Part shown: piece after piece, positions 34,837 to 42,875 of the stretch | How the letters are laid out: each line of letters opens with the position of its first letter | Position numbering within the stretch: position 1 is the first letter of the stretch | Assembly (NCBI GenBank): GCA_015068525.1 | Contig: SVKJ01000004.1 | Span: 1 to 64,000 of the forward strand | Direction: 5' to 3' | Length of the DNA stretch: 64,000 nt | DNA from: Oscillospiraceae bacterium | GTDB taxonomy: Bacteria > Bacillota > Clostridia > UMGS1840 > HGM11507 | The notes under the pieces: generated by a model | Told to the model about the DNA's origin: nothing | Database searches by the model: none | Seen by the model: the letters and a program-made list of their open reading frames with translations, nothing else | Position numbers and translations under genes: made by a program

Positions 34837-35382
34837 TTGAAAAAAACATTAATTTTACTTACAGGGATTTTAGTTGTACTATTTTTAACTTCATGTAATA
34901 TTAACGAAAATCAAATTATAGAAGATAATCAAATTGAAAATACCTTTGAAAAAGGATATTCAACATACACCGATGGAATATTCGGTTTTAGTGTAACATT
35001 TCCGTCAACATGGGCAAGTGAAACTTTTGCTTATAGATACGGCTCAGAAAACGAAAATCCTTCTCCTGATTCGGGAATTAATATATACATTGACGGGAAT
35101 AAAGAAAATTTTATCTACGTATATGAAACTTACGGAAAACAAACGGATAAGTTTGTTAGAGATAGCGGTTATAAAAAAACGGATATTGATAAAAACATTG
35201 TTCTTTATGAAAAAGAAAACGGAGATATTATAGAAGCACAGGCATTTATAAATGAAAATGACCACATATCTGCTAATATCAAAATGGATATTAAAACATA
35301 TAACTTATACAAATCAGAAATTATCAAGTTGCTAAAAAGTATAAAATGGACGCAAAAGGGACAGACCCCAATGCGTCCATAA
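34837..35382 (+). CDS. Putative lipoprotein, unknown function
   Basis: The 181-residue protein starts with TTG 34837 after AAAGGA. A signal peptide (LILLTGILVVLFLTSC) ends in the lipobox LTSC with Cys20 as the lipidated residue, so it is anchored to the outer face of the membrane. The rest has YTDGIFGFSVTFPSTW near residues 46-61, a pattern seen in PsbP-like or surface lipoproteins, but no firm match is claimed. Three more exported proteins follow in the same direction. Confidence 0.72.
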   Translation: MKKTLILLTGILVVLFLTSCNINENQIIEDNQIENTFEKGYSTYTDGIFGFSVTFPSTWASETFAYRYGSENENPSPDSGINIYIDGNKENFIYVYETYGKQTDKFVRDSGYKKTDIDKNIVLYEKENGDIIEAQAFINENDHISANIKMDIKTYNLYKSEIIKLLKSIKWTQKGQTPMRP

Positions 35383-35394
35383 AGAGGTAATAAA

Positions 35395-36108
35395 ATGAAG
35401 AAAATAGTTTTATTAATATGCATATTTATTTTTGGTATTAATATTATGGCATCAGCCAATGTAAATAATGAACTTAATGAAATAGCATTGTTATTAGAAA
35501 AAGGAACAATTAAAAATTATGAATCAATTTTAATTCCGTTAAAAGGAGACCCTGAGGGTTTTAATATTTTAGAAAGTGATGATTTAAGCACAATTTCTTT
35601 TGGCGACGGCATTAAAGGTTACAAAGTTGATTTTAAAAAACTAAAAAAGGCATACGATAATGGCGAAAAAAATGTACTTCCCTATTTAGTTGAAGATAAC
35701 AAATATTATTTTCCGATAATTGTTTCAGGCAGAGAGGTTGCGACAGTAGAAATAGTAAAAGATGACTCAGGTTACAAGGTTTTATGTGTATCAAATGAAA
35801 ATAATTTAAAGGAAAACATTGATTTTAAAAATGCAAAATATATAAAACAAACAACAATAATAAACGGATTTTTAATTAATGACGGCAAACAGGAAATTTT
35901 TATAGATTTAGATAAACCTATAGATGCAAAGTCAACAAACGATAATGTTATTAACGACTTTATAAAAAGAATGGAAAGTTCGCAGGGTGGACTTATCGGC
36001 GGAGGCAGTTTCTTTGAAAACAACATTTATACTTTTCTGTTAATACTACTAATTATTACATTAGTATTTGCAGTTTTTTATGGTGTAAAAAAACTTAAGA
36101 ACAAATAA
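35395..36108 (+). CDS. Exported protein with C-terminal membrane anchor, unknown function
   Basis: This 237-residue protein has a signal peptide (KKIVLLICIFIFGINIMASA), an extracellular domain of about 170 residues, a Gly-rich stretch (SSQGGLIGGGS) and a C-terminal TM helix (TFLLILLIITLVFAVFYGV) with a Lys-rich tail. This resembles sorting-anchor layouts, but no LPxTG-type motif is present. AGAGG precedes ATG 35395, 12 bp after the lipoprotein gene. Confidence 0.7.
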   Translation: MKKIVLLICIFIFGINIMASANVNNELNEIALLLEKGTIKNYESILIPLKGDPEGFNILESDDLSTISFGDGIKGYKVDFKKLKKAYDNGEKNVLPYLVEDNKYYFPIIVSGREVATVEIVKDDSGYKVLCVSNENNLKENIDFKNAKYIKQTTIINGFLINDGKQEIFIDLDKPIDAKSTNDNVINDFIKRMESSQGGLIGGGSFFENNIYTFLLILLIITLVFAVFYGVKKLKNK

Positions 36109-36129
36109 TTTTTAAACAAGAGGGTTATA

Positions 36130-37251
36130 ATGAAGAAATTTGTAGTATATTTTTTAGTATTAATATTATCAGCGGGAATTTCCATATATGGCAACGCATC
36201 TTCTACGCCTGTTTCCCGATTAAGATGTATTGAATTTATTATATATCATTCTTCTATTAACATAGAAGAAGCAGATACAACTATACTAAAACAATACACA
36301 GATACGAACGAGCTTTCCGCAGAGGATAAAAATATTGTCAGTCTGGCGTTGCAATATAATATAATAAAAGGTTACGAAGATAAAACTTTACGGCTTACAC
36401 AAAATGTAACAAGAGCAGAATTTGCCTGTATGATATACAGAATAAAAGATTATTATACTTCTCCTGTTGACAGTATTACATACAATGGTAACTATAAAGA
36501 TTTATCTTACTGGAACGAAAAAGAGGTTAAATACTGTATAGAACATGGGTATTTAATGGGATACGGAGATGTGTTCGGTTCGGAAGATAATATAACAGAG
36601 TCACAACTTAAAATTATAGGTGAACGCTTGCAATACGGATTAAATGCAAGGCAAAAGTATTCTTTATATGAAATCTGCGGGACTTCCCCTATATCAATGA
36701 ATCAGATTTTAAATTCTGCCTATGATAATGAGATATGTCAATTTACACCTATAATTACTGCTAAAGGCGGTGCAGAATATGAGAGACCTTCGTACGATAA
36801 AACTTTGGTAGCAGATCAAATGATTATAATGATGGATGCAATAGGAAATCTTGACTATGAAAAACTAAAAGACGAGAGTTACAAAGAGCATCAGATGAAT
36901 TTTTGCTTTCCTTATTCTATAAGAACCCCAAACCAAATTATATTTAAAGATGACCGAAGTATTACTATAACGGATATTATAGAAGAAGCGCAAAAATTTG
37001 GAACAAAGAGAGAAAGTATTCATGTTTTTGCACCCGAAAACTGTTATGAAACAGTTTTTCCTGCAGTGTTCAGTACAAAACAGGCTTGTGGATATGAGTA
37101 TTTCAGATATGAAAAATGTGACAATCTGCCCGAAGAAATAGAATTAAACAAATGGTATAAAAGAAAGGTAACAACTGTTTATACAGATACTACAGGGAGA
37201 ACAACAACGCTGTCAGTATGGTACGGCCCTATTGAAACTTATGCTTTATAA
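36130..37251 (+). CDS. SLH-domain cell-surface protein
   Basis: The 373-residue protein has a signal peptide (VVYFLVLILSAGISIYGNAS) and two or three diverged SLH repeats in the first about 170 residues. Recognisable pieces are LQYNIIKGYEDKTLRLTQN, VTRAEFACMIYRIKD and YWNEKEVKYCIEHGYLMGYG. SLH domains bind pyruvylated cell-wall polymers. The C-terminal 200 residues have no recognised domain. It follows the anchored protein by 21 bp. Confidence 0.78.
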   Translation: MKKFVVYFLVLILSAGISIYGNASSTPVSRLRCIEFIIYHSSINIEEADTTILKQYTDTNELSAEDKNIVSLALQYNIIKGYEDKTLRLTQNVTRAEFACMIYRIKDYYTSPVDSITYNGNYKDLSYWNEKEVKYCIEHGYLMGYGDVFGSEDNITESQLKIIGERLQYGLNARQKYSLYEICGTSPISMNQILNSAYDNEICQFTPIITAKGGAEYERPSYDKTLVADQMIIMMDAIGNLDYEKLKDESYKEHQMNFCFPYSIRTPNQIIFKDDRSITITDIIEEAQKFGTKRESIHVFAPENCYETVFPAVFSTKQACGYEYFRYEKCDNLPEEIELNKWYKRKVTTVYTDTTGRTTTLSVWYGPIETYAL

Positions 37252-37301
37252 AATAATTTTAAAGAGTGATAAAAACTAAATTGGTAGAGGAGGTTTTTGT
37301 T

Positions 37302-37952
37302 ATGCATATATCAAAAAATAAAATCCTGATTTGTATTTTAGTTATAATTGCAATAAGTTTATGTCTGATTTGTTTATTTTCGTTAAACAATAAGGAAGAC
37401 AAATTGACTGATGAGCAAATTTCGCAATTAAGAGAACAATATCCGATATGCGGTATTATTGAACCTCCGAATGTATCTCTTAATCATAATATTTCACTTG
37501 AAGATATAATCGAACTTTCTGATTCGTTTGTATATGGCGAAGTAGTGGGAGATTATAAAACATATTTCGTAAATGCTTCAACAGGCAAAACTGAGGTAGA
37601 TAAAAAAAGGAAAGATAAAGGAATTGAAGATACATTTGAGTTTTACGAATATACTCTTAATGTTATAAACGATACCGAAGGTAAATATCAAAAAGGCGAT
37701 GTTATTACTATAAGCGATAATATCATTTTTAAAGACTACAATCCAAAATTATCCGATGGAATGAAGGTAGTTGTACCTGTATTTGAAGGTAAAAATGCAA
37801 AGCATCCGACAAGAAGAAGTTATTCAGTTATAGGAATGTATTATGTAACAGACGATGGATATACAATTTCAGCATTTTCTGAAAACAAACAAGCAAAGAA
37901 GATATATAGCGGTATTAAGGTTGATGAATTATTAAAAAAATTAGAAAAATAG
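37302..37952 (+). CDS. Membrane-anchored exported protein, unknown function
   Basis: From ATG 37302, which follows an AGAGGAGG site, the 216-residue product has an N-terminal TM or signal-anchor (ILICILVIIAISLCLICLFS). An extracellular domain of about 185 residues follows. A YxxEEx-like repetitive region is absent, and no family is recognised. A longer reading from 37266 lacks a ribosome-binding site. It ends 18 bp before rlmH. Confidence 0.68.
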   Translation: MHISKNKILICILVIIAISLCLICLFSLNNKEDKLTDEQISQLREQYPICGIIEPPNVSLNHNISLEDIIELSDSFVYGEVVGDYKTYFVNASTGKTEVDKKRKDKGIEDTFEFYEYTLNVINDTEGKYQKGDVITISDNIIFKDYNPKLSDGMKVVVPVFEGKNAKHPTRRSYSVIGMYYVTDDGYTISAFSENKQAKKIYSGIKVDELLKKLEK

Positions 37953-37970
37953 GTAACAGAAGGAAAAATT

Positions 37971-38450
37971 ATGCTTAAAATTAAAATTATAACTTTAGGA
38001 AAAATTAAAAATAAAGATCTTAAAAATGCAATTTCAGAGTTTGAAAAAAGGCTTTCAAAGTATGCAAAACTTGAGGTTTTGGAACTTAATGACCTGCCTA
38101 TTTCGGAAAAGCCGTCTCAGAGTGAAATTGATATATGCTTAGAAAAAGAAGCGATTGAAATCAAGAAGAGATTATCCGACAAGTCATACACCTTTACATT
38201 GTGTATCGAGGGTAAAAAAGTGACTTCAGAGGAGCTTTCCAAAATGATTTCAGATATTTCTCAAAACTACTCTGAAATAAATTTTGTTATAGGAAGTTCT
38301 TACGGTATTTCTGATAAGATTAAAAAAGAGAGTGATTTTAAACTTTCAATGTCGGATATGACATTTCCGCACAACATAGCAAGGCTAATGCTTACCGAAC
38401 AAATTTACCGTGCCTTTAAAATTCAAAAGGGCGAATCCTATCATAAATAA
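37971..38450 (+). CDS. rlmH: 23S rRNA pseudouridine-1915 N3-methyltransferase
   Basis: RlmH is a small SPOUT enzyme that methylates pseudouridine 1915 in helix 69 of 23S rRNA. The 159-residue length fits. The SAM-binding knot is visible in FVIGSSYGISDKIK and the C terminus in SDMTFPHNIARLMLTEQIYR followed by AFKIQKGESYHK. The start is ATG 37971 after AGAAGGA. Confidence 0.96.
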   Translation: MLKIKIITLGKIKNKDLKNAISEFEKRLSKYAKLEVLELNDLPISEKPSQSEIDICLEKEAIEIKKRLSDKSYTFTLCIEGKKVTSEELSKMISDISQNYSEINFVIGSSYGISDKIKKESDFKLSMSDMTFPHNIARLMLTEQIYRAFKIQKGESYHK

Positions 38451-38484
38451 ATCAACCTTTTTATATAATAATAAGGGTGATTAT

Positions 38485-38721
38485 ATGAATACTTTTTTAG
38501 ATTTACAAAAAAAAGAAGTAATAAATGCGGATGATGGTACGAGGCTTGGATATGTGAGTAATATTGACATAGATTTAACTACAGGAGAAATAAAAGCAAT
38601 AAGAATCCCATCCTCAACAAAAACATTTAATTTTTTCGGGAAAAATGAAGACTATGTTATTGAATGGGGAAAAATTAAAAAAATTGGCGATGACATAATT
38701 TTAATTAAGGAGAACATATGA
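38485..38721 (+). CDS. YlmC/YmxH-family PRC-barrel protein
   Basis: A 78-residue PRC-barrel protein. DLQKKEVINADDGTRLGYVS and DIDLTTGEIKAIRIP, with the late YVIEWGKIKKIGDDIIL, match the YlmC/YmxH sporulation-associated family, which has no firm biochemical role. ATG 38485 follows AAGGGTGAT; the longer reading from 38410 overlaps rlmH. Its stop overlaps the HAD gene start by 4 bp. Confidence 0.85.
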   Translation: MNTFLDLQKKEVINADDGTRLGYVSNIDIDLTTGEIKAIRIPSSTKTFNFFGKNEDYVIEWGKIKKIGDDIILIKENI

Positions 38722-39380
38722 AAAATATTTTTTTTGATTTAGACGGAACAGTTATAAACTCTATGGAGGGTATATTTAATTCAATTAAATATGTTATTAA
38801 GTCCTATAATCTAAAAGAATTAGACGAAAAAACATTGCGAACGTTTATAGGTCCTCCCCTGCATAACTCTTTTTTAAATACATTTAATGTTGATTTTGAA
38901 ACTGCAGATATTTTTGTTTCAAAATACAGAGAATATTACAGCAAAAAAGGAATTTTTGAATTCTCGCTTTATGACGGAATGAAAGAAATGCTTACATCTT
39001 TATCCAAAGATTATAGTTTATTTATAACAACATCCAAACCGACAGATTATGCGAAAATGATACTTGAAAAAGAAGATATATTAAAATATTTTAAATTTGT
39101 ATCAGGAAGCGAAAAGGACAAGCCTGACAGTTCCAAAATTCAGGTTGTAAACTATGTTACTAAAAAATTTAAACTTAATAAAGAAGACTGCGTTTTAATT
39201 GGCGATACTAAATTTGACGGCGAGGGTGCAACTGATGTTGGAATTGACTTTTACGGTGTAAGTTATGGGTTTGGCACAACAGATGAATTATTAAAATATA
39301 ATCCTGTAAAAATATTTAATGATACAAAAGAAATTACAGATTATTTTAGCCGTCGGAGAGCTATCCGAACCCGCCTCTAA
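38718..39380 (+). CDS. HAD-family phosphatase (phosphoglycolate-phosphatase-like)
   Basis: The 220-residue protein has all four HAD motifs: FFDLDGTVINS with the nucleophilic Asp, TTSKP, the Lys in the KPDSSKIQ region and LIGDTKFDGEGA. The cap is of the C1 type. Substrate is unknown; phosphoglycolate phosphatase or pyrophosphatase PpaX are typical. The last ten residues (SRRRAIRTRL) and the stop are encoded by the left end of foldback element C, so the native C terminus was probably replaced. Confidence 0.85.
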   Translation: MKNIFFDLDGTVINSMEGIFNSIKYVIKSYNLKELDEKTLRTFIGPPLHNSFLNTFNVDFETADIFVSKYREYYSKKGIFEFSLYDGMKEMLTSLSKDYSLFITTSKPTDYAKMILEKEDILKYFKFVSGSEKDKPDSSKIQVVNYVTKKFKLNKEDCVLIGDTKFDGEGATDVGIDFYGVSYGFGTTDELLKYNPVKIFNDTKEITDYFSRRRAIRTRL

Positions 39381-39620
39381 CACTTAAAAATCGGCTTTTT
39401 CGTTGTTGTCGCTTTCGATATACCTCGTATTATCGAAATCTTCCGCCTAGAAAAATCTCAATTTTTAAGAGTTAGAGGTTCGAAGAATTTTCAAATTAGG
39501 AAATTTTTCGATAGAATGAGGCAAAAGGTGCAGGGAATATGCGATATTTCCAAGACTTTTAACGAAATTATATCAAAAATTTACAATTTAAAAACGAGTT
39601 CGGATAACTTTCCGACGGCT
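39348..39620 (+). repeat. Foldback element C between HAD gene and DUF951 gene
   Basis: A 273-bp foldback with 26-bp terminal inverted repeats (39348-39373 and 39595-39620), 23 matching positions and three transitions. The outer sequence is AGCCGTCGGA. The centre (39404-39455) resembles that of element A, sharing CGATATACCTCGTATTATCG and AAAAATC. The left end encodes the tail and stop of the HAD gene and the right end stops 13 bp before the DUF951 ATG. Confidence 0.88.
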
Positions 39621-39633
39621 ATGAGGTAACAAA

Positions 39634-39807
39634 ATGGAAATAAATATCGGAGATATTTTAACTTTAAAGAAAAAACATCCTTGCGGGTGTGAAACCTTTG
39701 AAGTAAAAAGAGTGGGAATGGATATTGGAATAAAATGCACTAACTGTTCTCACTATACACTGATTGAAAGAAAAAAATTAGAAAAAAACATTAAAAAAAT
39801 AAATTAG
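39634..39807 (+). CDS. DUF951 small zinc-ribbon-like protein
   Basis: A 57-residue protein. It reads INIGDILTLKKKHPCGCETF, then EVKRVGMDIGIKCTNCSH, and ends RKKLEKNIKKI. This is the DUF951 pattern with Cys residues in HPCGC and CTNC that could bind zinc. The function of the family is unknown. GAGGT precedes ATG 39634 by about 9 bp and lies just outside the foldback element. Confidence 0.88.
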   Translation: MEINIGDILTLKKKHPCGCETFEVKRVGMDIGIKCTNCSHYTLIERKKLEKNIKKIN

Positions 39808-39808
39808 T

Positions 39809-39837
39809 TTAACACTTTTTATATCTTCCTATATAAT
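39809..39837 (+). promoter_or_regulatory. Promoter of the second ZIP gene
   Basis: TTAACA (39809-39814) and a perfect TATAAT (39832-39837) are 17 bp apart, 18 bp before ATG 39856. An AGGAGGTG site lies between. Confidence 0.55.
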
Positions 39838-39855
39838 AAATATAGGAGGTGCATC

Positions 39856-40659
39856 ATGGATGAACTTGTCTTAATGGCGTTTGTGGCGACTTTGGGAACG
39901 TGGTTTGTTACAGCCCTTGGCGCTGCAACCGTTATTTTTTTTAAGGCTCCAAGTACAAAGATACTTAATCTTATGCTTGGGTTTGCATCAGGAGTTATGA
40001 TTGCGGCAAGTTTCTGGTCTTTACTTTCTCCTGCCATTGCACGCGCAGAGGTTTCCTCTTCCCTTCCTGCCTATATTGTTGTAACTATTGGTTTTTTATT
40101 CGGTGCAGTATTTATGTGGATTTCAGATAAAATCGTGTCCCAATCCATAAAAAAAGCAAATTCACTTGATGATAACAGGAATGAAAAAACGGGAAGAATT
40201 ATTATGCTTATTCTTTCTATAACTCTTCACAACATTCCTGAAGGTCTTGCTGTAGGAGTTGCCTTTGGTGCTTTAAAAAACTCAGGTTACAGTTTAGAAA
40301 GTCTTATGGGTGCCATATCAATCGCAATCGGAATAGGTTTGCAAAATTTCCCTGAAGGTGCAGCAGTTTCTCTTCCTTTAAGAAGAGAGGGATATTCAAG
40401 AAAAACAAGTTTCTTCTACGGTCAGGCATCAGGAATGGTAGAGCCAATAGCAGGAGTTATAGGTGCTTTACTTGTCGTTTATATAGAAATAATACTTCCT
40501 TATGCCCTGTCTTTTGCAGCAGGTGCAATGATTTTAGTAGCTGTTCATGAACTTATTCCAGAATGTCAGAGCAGTAAAGACAAACAGCCATATTTTGCCA
40601 CTATGGGAATAATTTTAGGATTTGCTACTATGATGCTTTTAGATGTTATGTTAGGTTAA
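39856..40659 (+). CDS. ZIP-family metal transporter (GufA-like)
   Basis: A 267-residue metal transporter, the second ZIP in the window. TM4 carries HNIPEGLAVGVAFG and TM5 carries LQNFPEGAAVSLPL, the GufA pattern with Gln instead of His in TM5. GFASGVMIAASFWSL and YGQASGMVEPIAGVIG are further family segments. The start is ATG 39856 after AGGAGGTG. The stop codon lies inside the left border of the 264-bp tandem repeat. Confidence 0.9.
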   Translation: MDELVLMAFVATLGTWFVTALGAATVIFFKAPSTKILNLMLGFASGVMIAASFWSLLSPAIARAEVSSSLPAYIVVTIGFLFGAVFMWISDKIVSQSIKKANSLDDNRNEKTGRIIMLILSITLHNIPEGLAVGVAFGALKNSGYSLESLMGAISIAIGIGLQNFPEGAAVSLPLRREGYSRKTSFFYGQASGMVEPIAGVIGALLVVYIEIILPYALSFAAGAMILVAVHELIPECQSSKDKQPYFATMGIILGFATMMLLDVMLG

Positions 40660-41205
40660 AAAGGGCTGTAAAAAAAGTCTGGACCGCAAAAAGTGAAATA
40701 TATCAATGTTTTTTAGGAAAAAAGCCTAAAATATATATGAAAAAGGTAAAGATTTTTTTTAAAAAATCTTTGAAATTTATACTTTTTGCTATGAACAAAT
40801 TTAGCCACTTGACGTACCTTAGTACGCCTTCGGGTAACCCAAAATCAAAGATTTTGGCTAAATTTGTCCATTCCAAACATTTTTTCCTAGCCCTTTTATA
40901 TTACATTGGGGATATTAGGTTAAAAAAGGCTGTAAAAAAAGTCTGGACCGCAAAAAGTGAAATATATCAATGTTTTTTAGGAAAAAAGCCTAAAATATAT
41001 ATGAAAAAGGTAAAGATTTTTTTTAAAAAATCTTTGAAATTTATACTTTTTGCTATGAACAAATTTAGCCACTCGACGTACCTTAGTACGCCTTCGGGTA
41101 ACCCAAAATCAAAGATTTTGGCTAAATTTGTCCATTCCAAACATTTTTTCCTAGCCCTTTTAAATTACATTGGGGATGTTAGATTAAAAAAGGCTGTAAA
41201 AAAAG
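40651..41205 (+). repeat. Tandem pair of 264-bp foldback units with partial third copy
   Basis: Units at 40651-40914 and 40915-41178 are nearly identical, and 41179-41205 repeats only the first about 27 bp (TTAGxTTAAAAA and GGCTGTAAAAAAAG). Each unit folds on itself: AGGGCT near the start pairs with AGCCCT near the end, and AAATTTAGCCA pairs with TGGCTAAATTT around CGTACCTTAGTACG. A lysine-rich reading frame runs through the repeat, but it follows the palindrome and lacks protein-like sequence. This stretch of about 590 bp has no supported gene. Confidence 0.9.
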
Positions 41206-41236
41206 ATGTTTGAATATTTTCAAACATCTTTTTTTA
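41198..41236 (+). terminator. Bidirectional terminator
   Basis: AAGATGTTTGA and TCAAACATCTT pair around ATATTT and are flanked by A and T runs. It serves the SLH gene on the minus strand and any transcript coming through the tandem repeat. Confidence 0.85.
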
Positions 41237-41246
41237 ATAAGTATAT

Positions 41247-42830
41247 TTACATAATTAAATCAGCATAGGAAAGTGAAATTTCCATCATTATTTCCATTCC
41301 GTTAGCAAGATTTCCTGAAATGTTAGATACCAACATATCGCCAAACATTTCATTAATGTCAATTGCTTTGCCATAAGTTTCTAAAACTTTGCATTTTACT
41401 CTTAATGTAAAACCGCTTCCGTTATTCCAAACAAGTGACGGATACATTACAATTTCAGTATCAATGCCGTAATTCTTTTTAATAAACTCAGGAAGTGTAG
41501 AAATCTTATCAATAAACATTGAACTGAATTCTGAAGCAAAACTATATGACTTATATGCTTCTTCTTTTGCTTTCTGAGGTTTGTTATATGCAATGTTTTC
41601 AACGCCTTCTATTACACAGTCAAACTCTTTGTAATTTGCAGGGTATGTTGCAATATTTTTATTTAAACTGATATCATATTTAATAAAGTTACCTTTAGAA
41701 TCTTTTAATGTTGAATAACCTGTTTTAGTACCTGTAATCTCATCAAACTGGATAAGTAAAAGTGCAAGTGTTTTATGAGTTAATTTATCATTAATACCTA
41801 ATTTACCGTCACAAGTTAAGAATACTCCTTGTTGGAAAGCAAAATTAAGATAATTTCTTTTTGTACCGCTTACTGACTGAGCATCACTATATACTGCATC
41901 ACTTACATAAGGTACAATCGGAGTATTGGACTTTTCAATAGCCATATAAGATAACATTGCTACAGCGTCTCCCACTGTTGCTTCTTTGTCTGAAAACTCT
42001 TTTGTGTCATATTCTTTTCCTAAACATTTGTTTGCAACAATGTTGATGTCTTTTGCATAAGTACCTTCAAAAGTAGATGATGCATTAAATCCAATATAAG
42101 AAAGATTTTTTTCTCCGCTTATAATTCTTATAACTGCACGTGCAAGTTCGCCGTTGGTAATTGTTTTATTTTCTTGATACTGTACATCGGTATCAAAAAT
42201 ATCGAAACTGTCAAAAACTGCTTTTAGTACATCGTTAGATACTGTATCTTTAAAGTTTGCCTGTGCTTTATTAAAGTCGGTTTCTCTTGTTCTTATAATA
42301 AGCGCTGCCGCTTCAACACGGGATATAGAATCGTCAAGTCTTAAATTAAGACCGTCATCCCCTATCATAATTTTGTAATTATATGCCCAGTAAACAGCAC
42401 TTTTATTATAATTTGAACTTGTTAAAGCACTTGGTGCGTATAAACCTTCTTTAGAACCAAATCTTTTCCATAAAAGTGTAACTGCTTCGCCTCTTGTAAT
42501 CGCTTTATCAGGATAGAAATTACCATCCGCTGAATCAAAACCTGAAGTCATAATATATTCATAACCCCAGTGAGATGCATCAACATCATAAAAAGCAGTT
42601 TCTCTTGAAACTTCGCCTTTACCCATCATTTTAACAAATTCTGCACGGGTAACAGTATTGTCAGGTCTGAAACTTCCGTCGGTATAACCTTTAACAGTAC
42701 CATCGTTAACAAGTTTTTCGACATTTTGGTATCCCCAGTGAGATGCGTCAATGTCAGTAAAAGTAATATTCGCCAGTGCTACTGTACCAAACATCATAAA
42801 TGCCAGTACAAAAGAAATTATTCTTTTCAT
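41247..42830 (-). CDS. SLH-domain S-layer-like surface protein
   Basis: This 527-residue exported protein has a signal peptide (IISFVLAFMMFGTVALA) and three to four SLH repeats in the first about 230 residues. The first reads DASHWGYQNVEKLVNDGTV with GYTDGSFRPDNTVTRAEF, the second repeats DASHWGYEYI and FYPDKAITRGEA, the third has YWAYNYKIM and SRVEAAALI. They would anchor it to wall polysaccharide. The C-terminal half has no recognised enzyme domain. AGGAGG precedes the ATG. It may be a structural or minor S-layer protein. Confidence 0.88.
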   Translation of the reverse strand: MKRIISFVLAFMMFGTVALANITFTDIDASHWGYQNVEKLVNDGTVKGYTDGSFRPDNTVTRAEFVKMMGKGEVSRETAFYDVDASHWGYEYIMTSGFDSADGNFYPDKAITRGEAVTLLWKRFGSKEGLYAPSALTSSNYNKSAVYWAYNYKIMIGDDGLNLRLDDSISRVEAAALIIRTRETDFNKAQANFKDTVSNDVLKAVFDSFDIFDTDVQYQENKTITNGELARAVIRIISGEKNLSYIGFNASSTFEGTYAKDINIVANKCLGKEYDTKEFSDKEATVGDAVAMLSYMAIEKSNTPIVPYVSDAVYSDAQSVSGTKRNYLNFAFQQGVFLTCDGKLGINDKLTHKTLALLLIQFDEITGTKTGYSTLKDSKGNFIKYDISLNKNIATYPANYKEFDCVIEGVENIAYNKPQKAKEEAYKSYSFASEFSSMFIDKISTLPEFIKKNYGIDTEIVMYPSLVWNNGSGFTLRVKCKVLETYGKAIDINEMFGDMLVSNISGNLANGMEIMMEISLSYADLIM

Positions 42831-42852
42831 ATTATAGCCTCCTTAAAAATTT

Positions 42853-42874
42853 ATATATATGTATACATATATAT
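42853..42874. repeat. 22-bp perfect palindrome upstream of the SLH gene
   Basis: The sequence around GTATAC is symmetric over 22 bp and consists of alternating AT with one central GTATAC. It lies 1 bp from the stop of the kinase-like gene and just upstream of the SLH ribosome-binding site. It could be an operator, an mRNA-stabilising hairpin, or simple AT repeat. Confidence 0.45.
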
Positions 42875-42875
42875 T

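Noticed and set aside
40737..41213. 158-residue Lys/Phe-rich frame
   Set aside because: It is the 264-bp tandem palindrome read as protein, with two nearly identical halves. The period happens to be a multiple of three.
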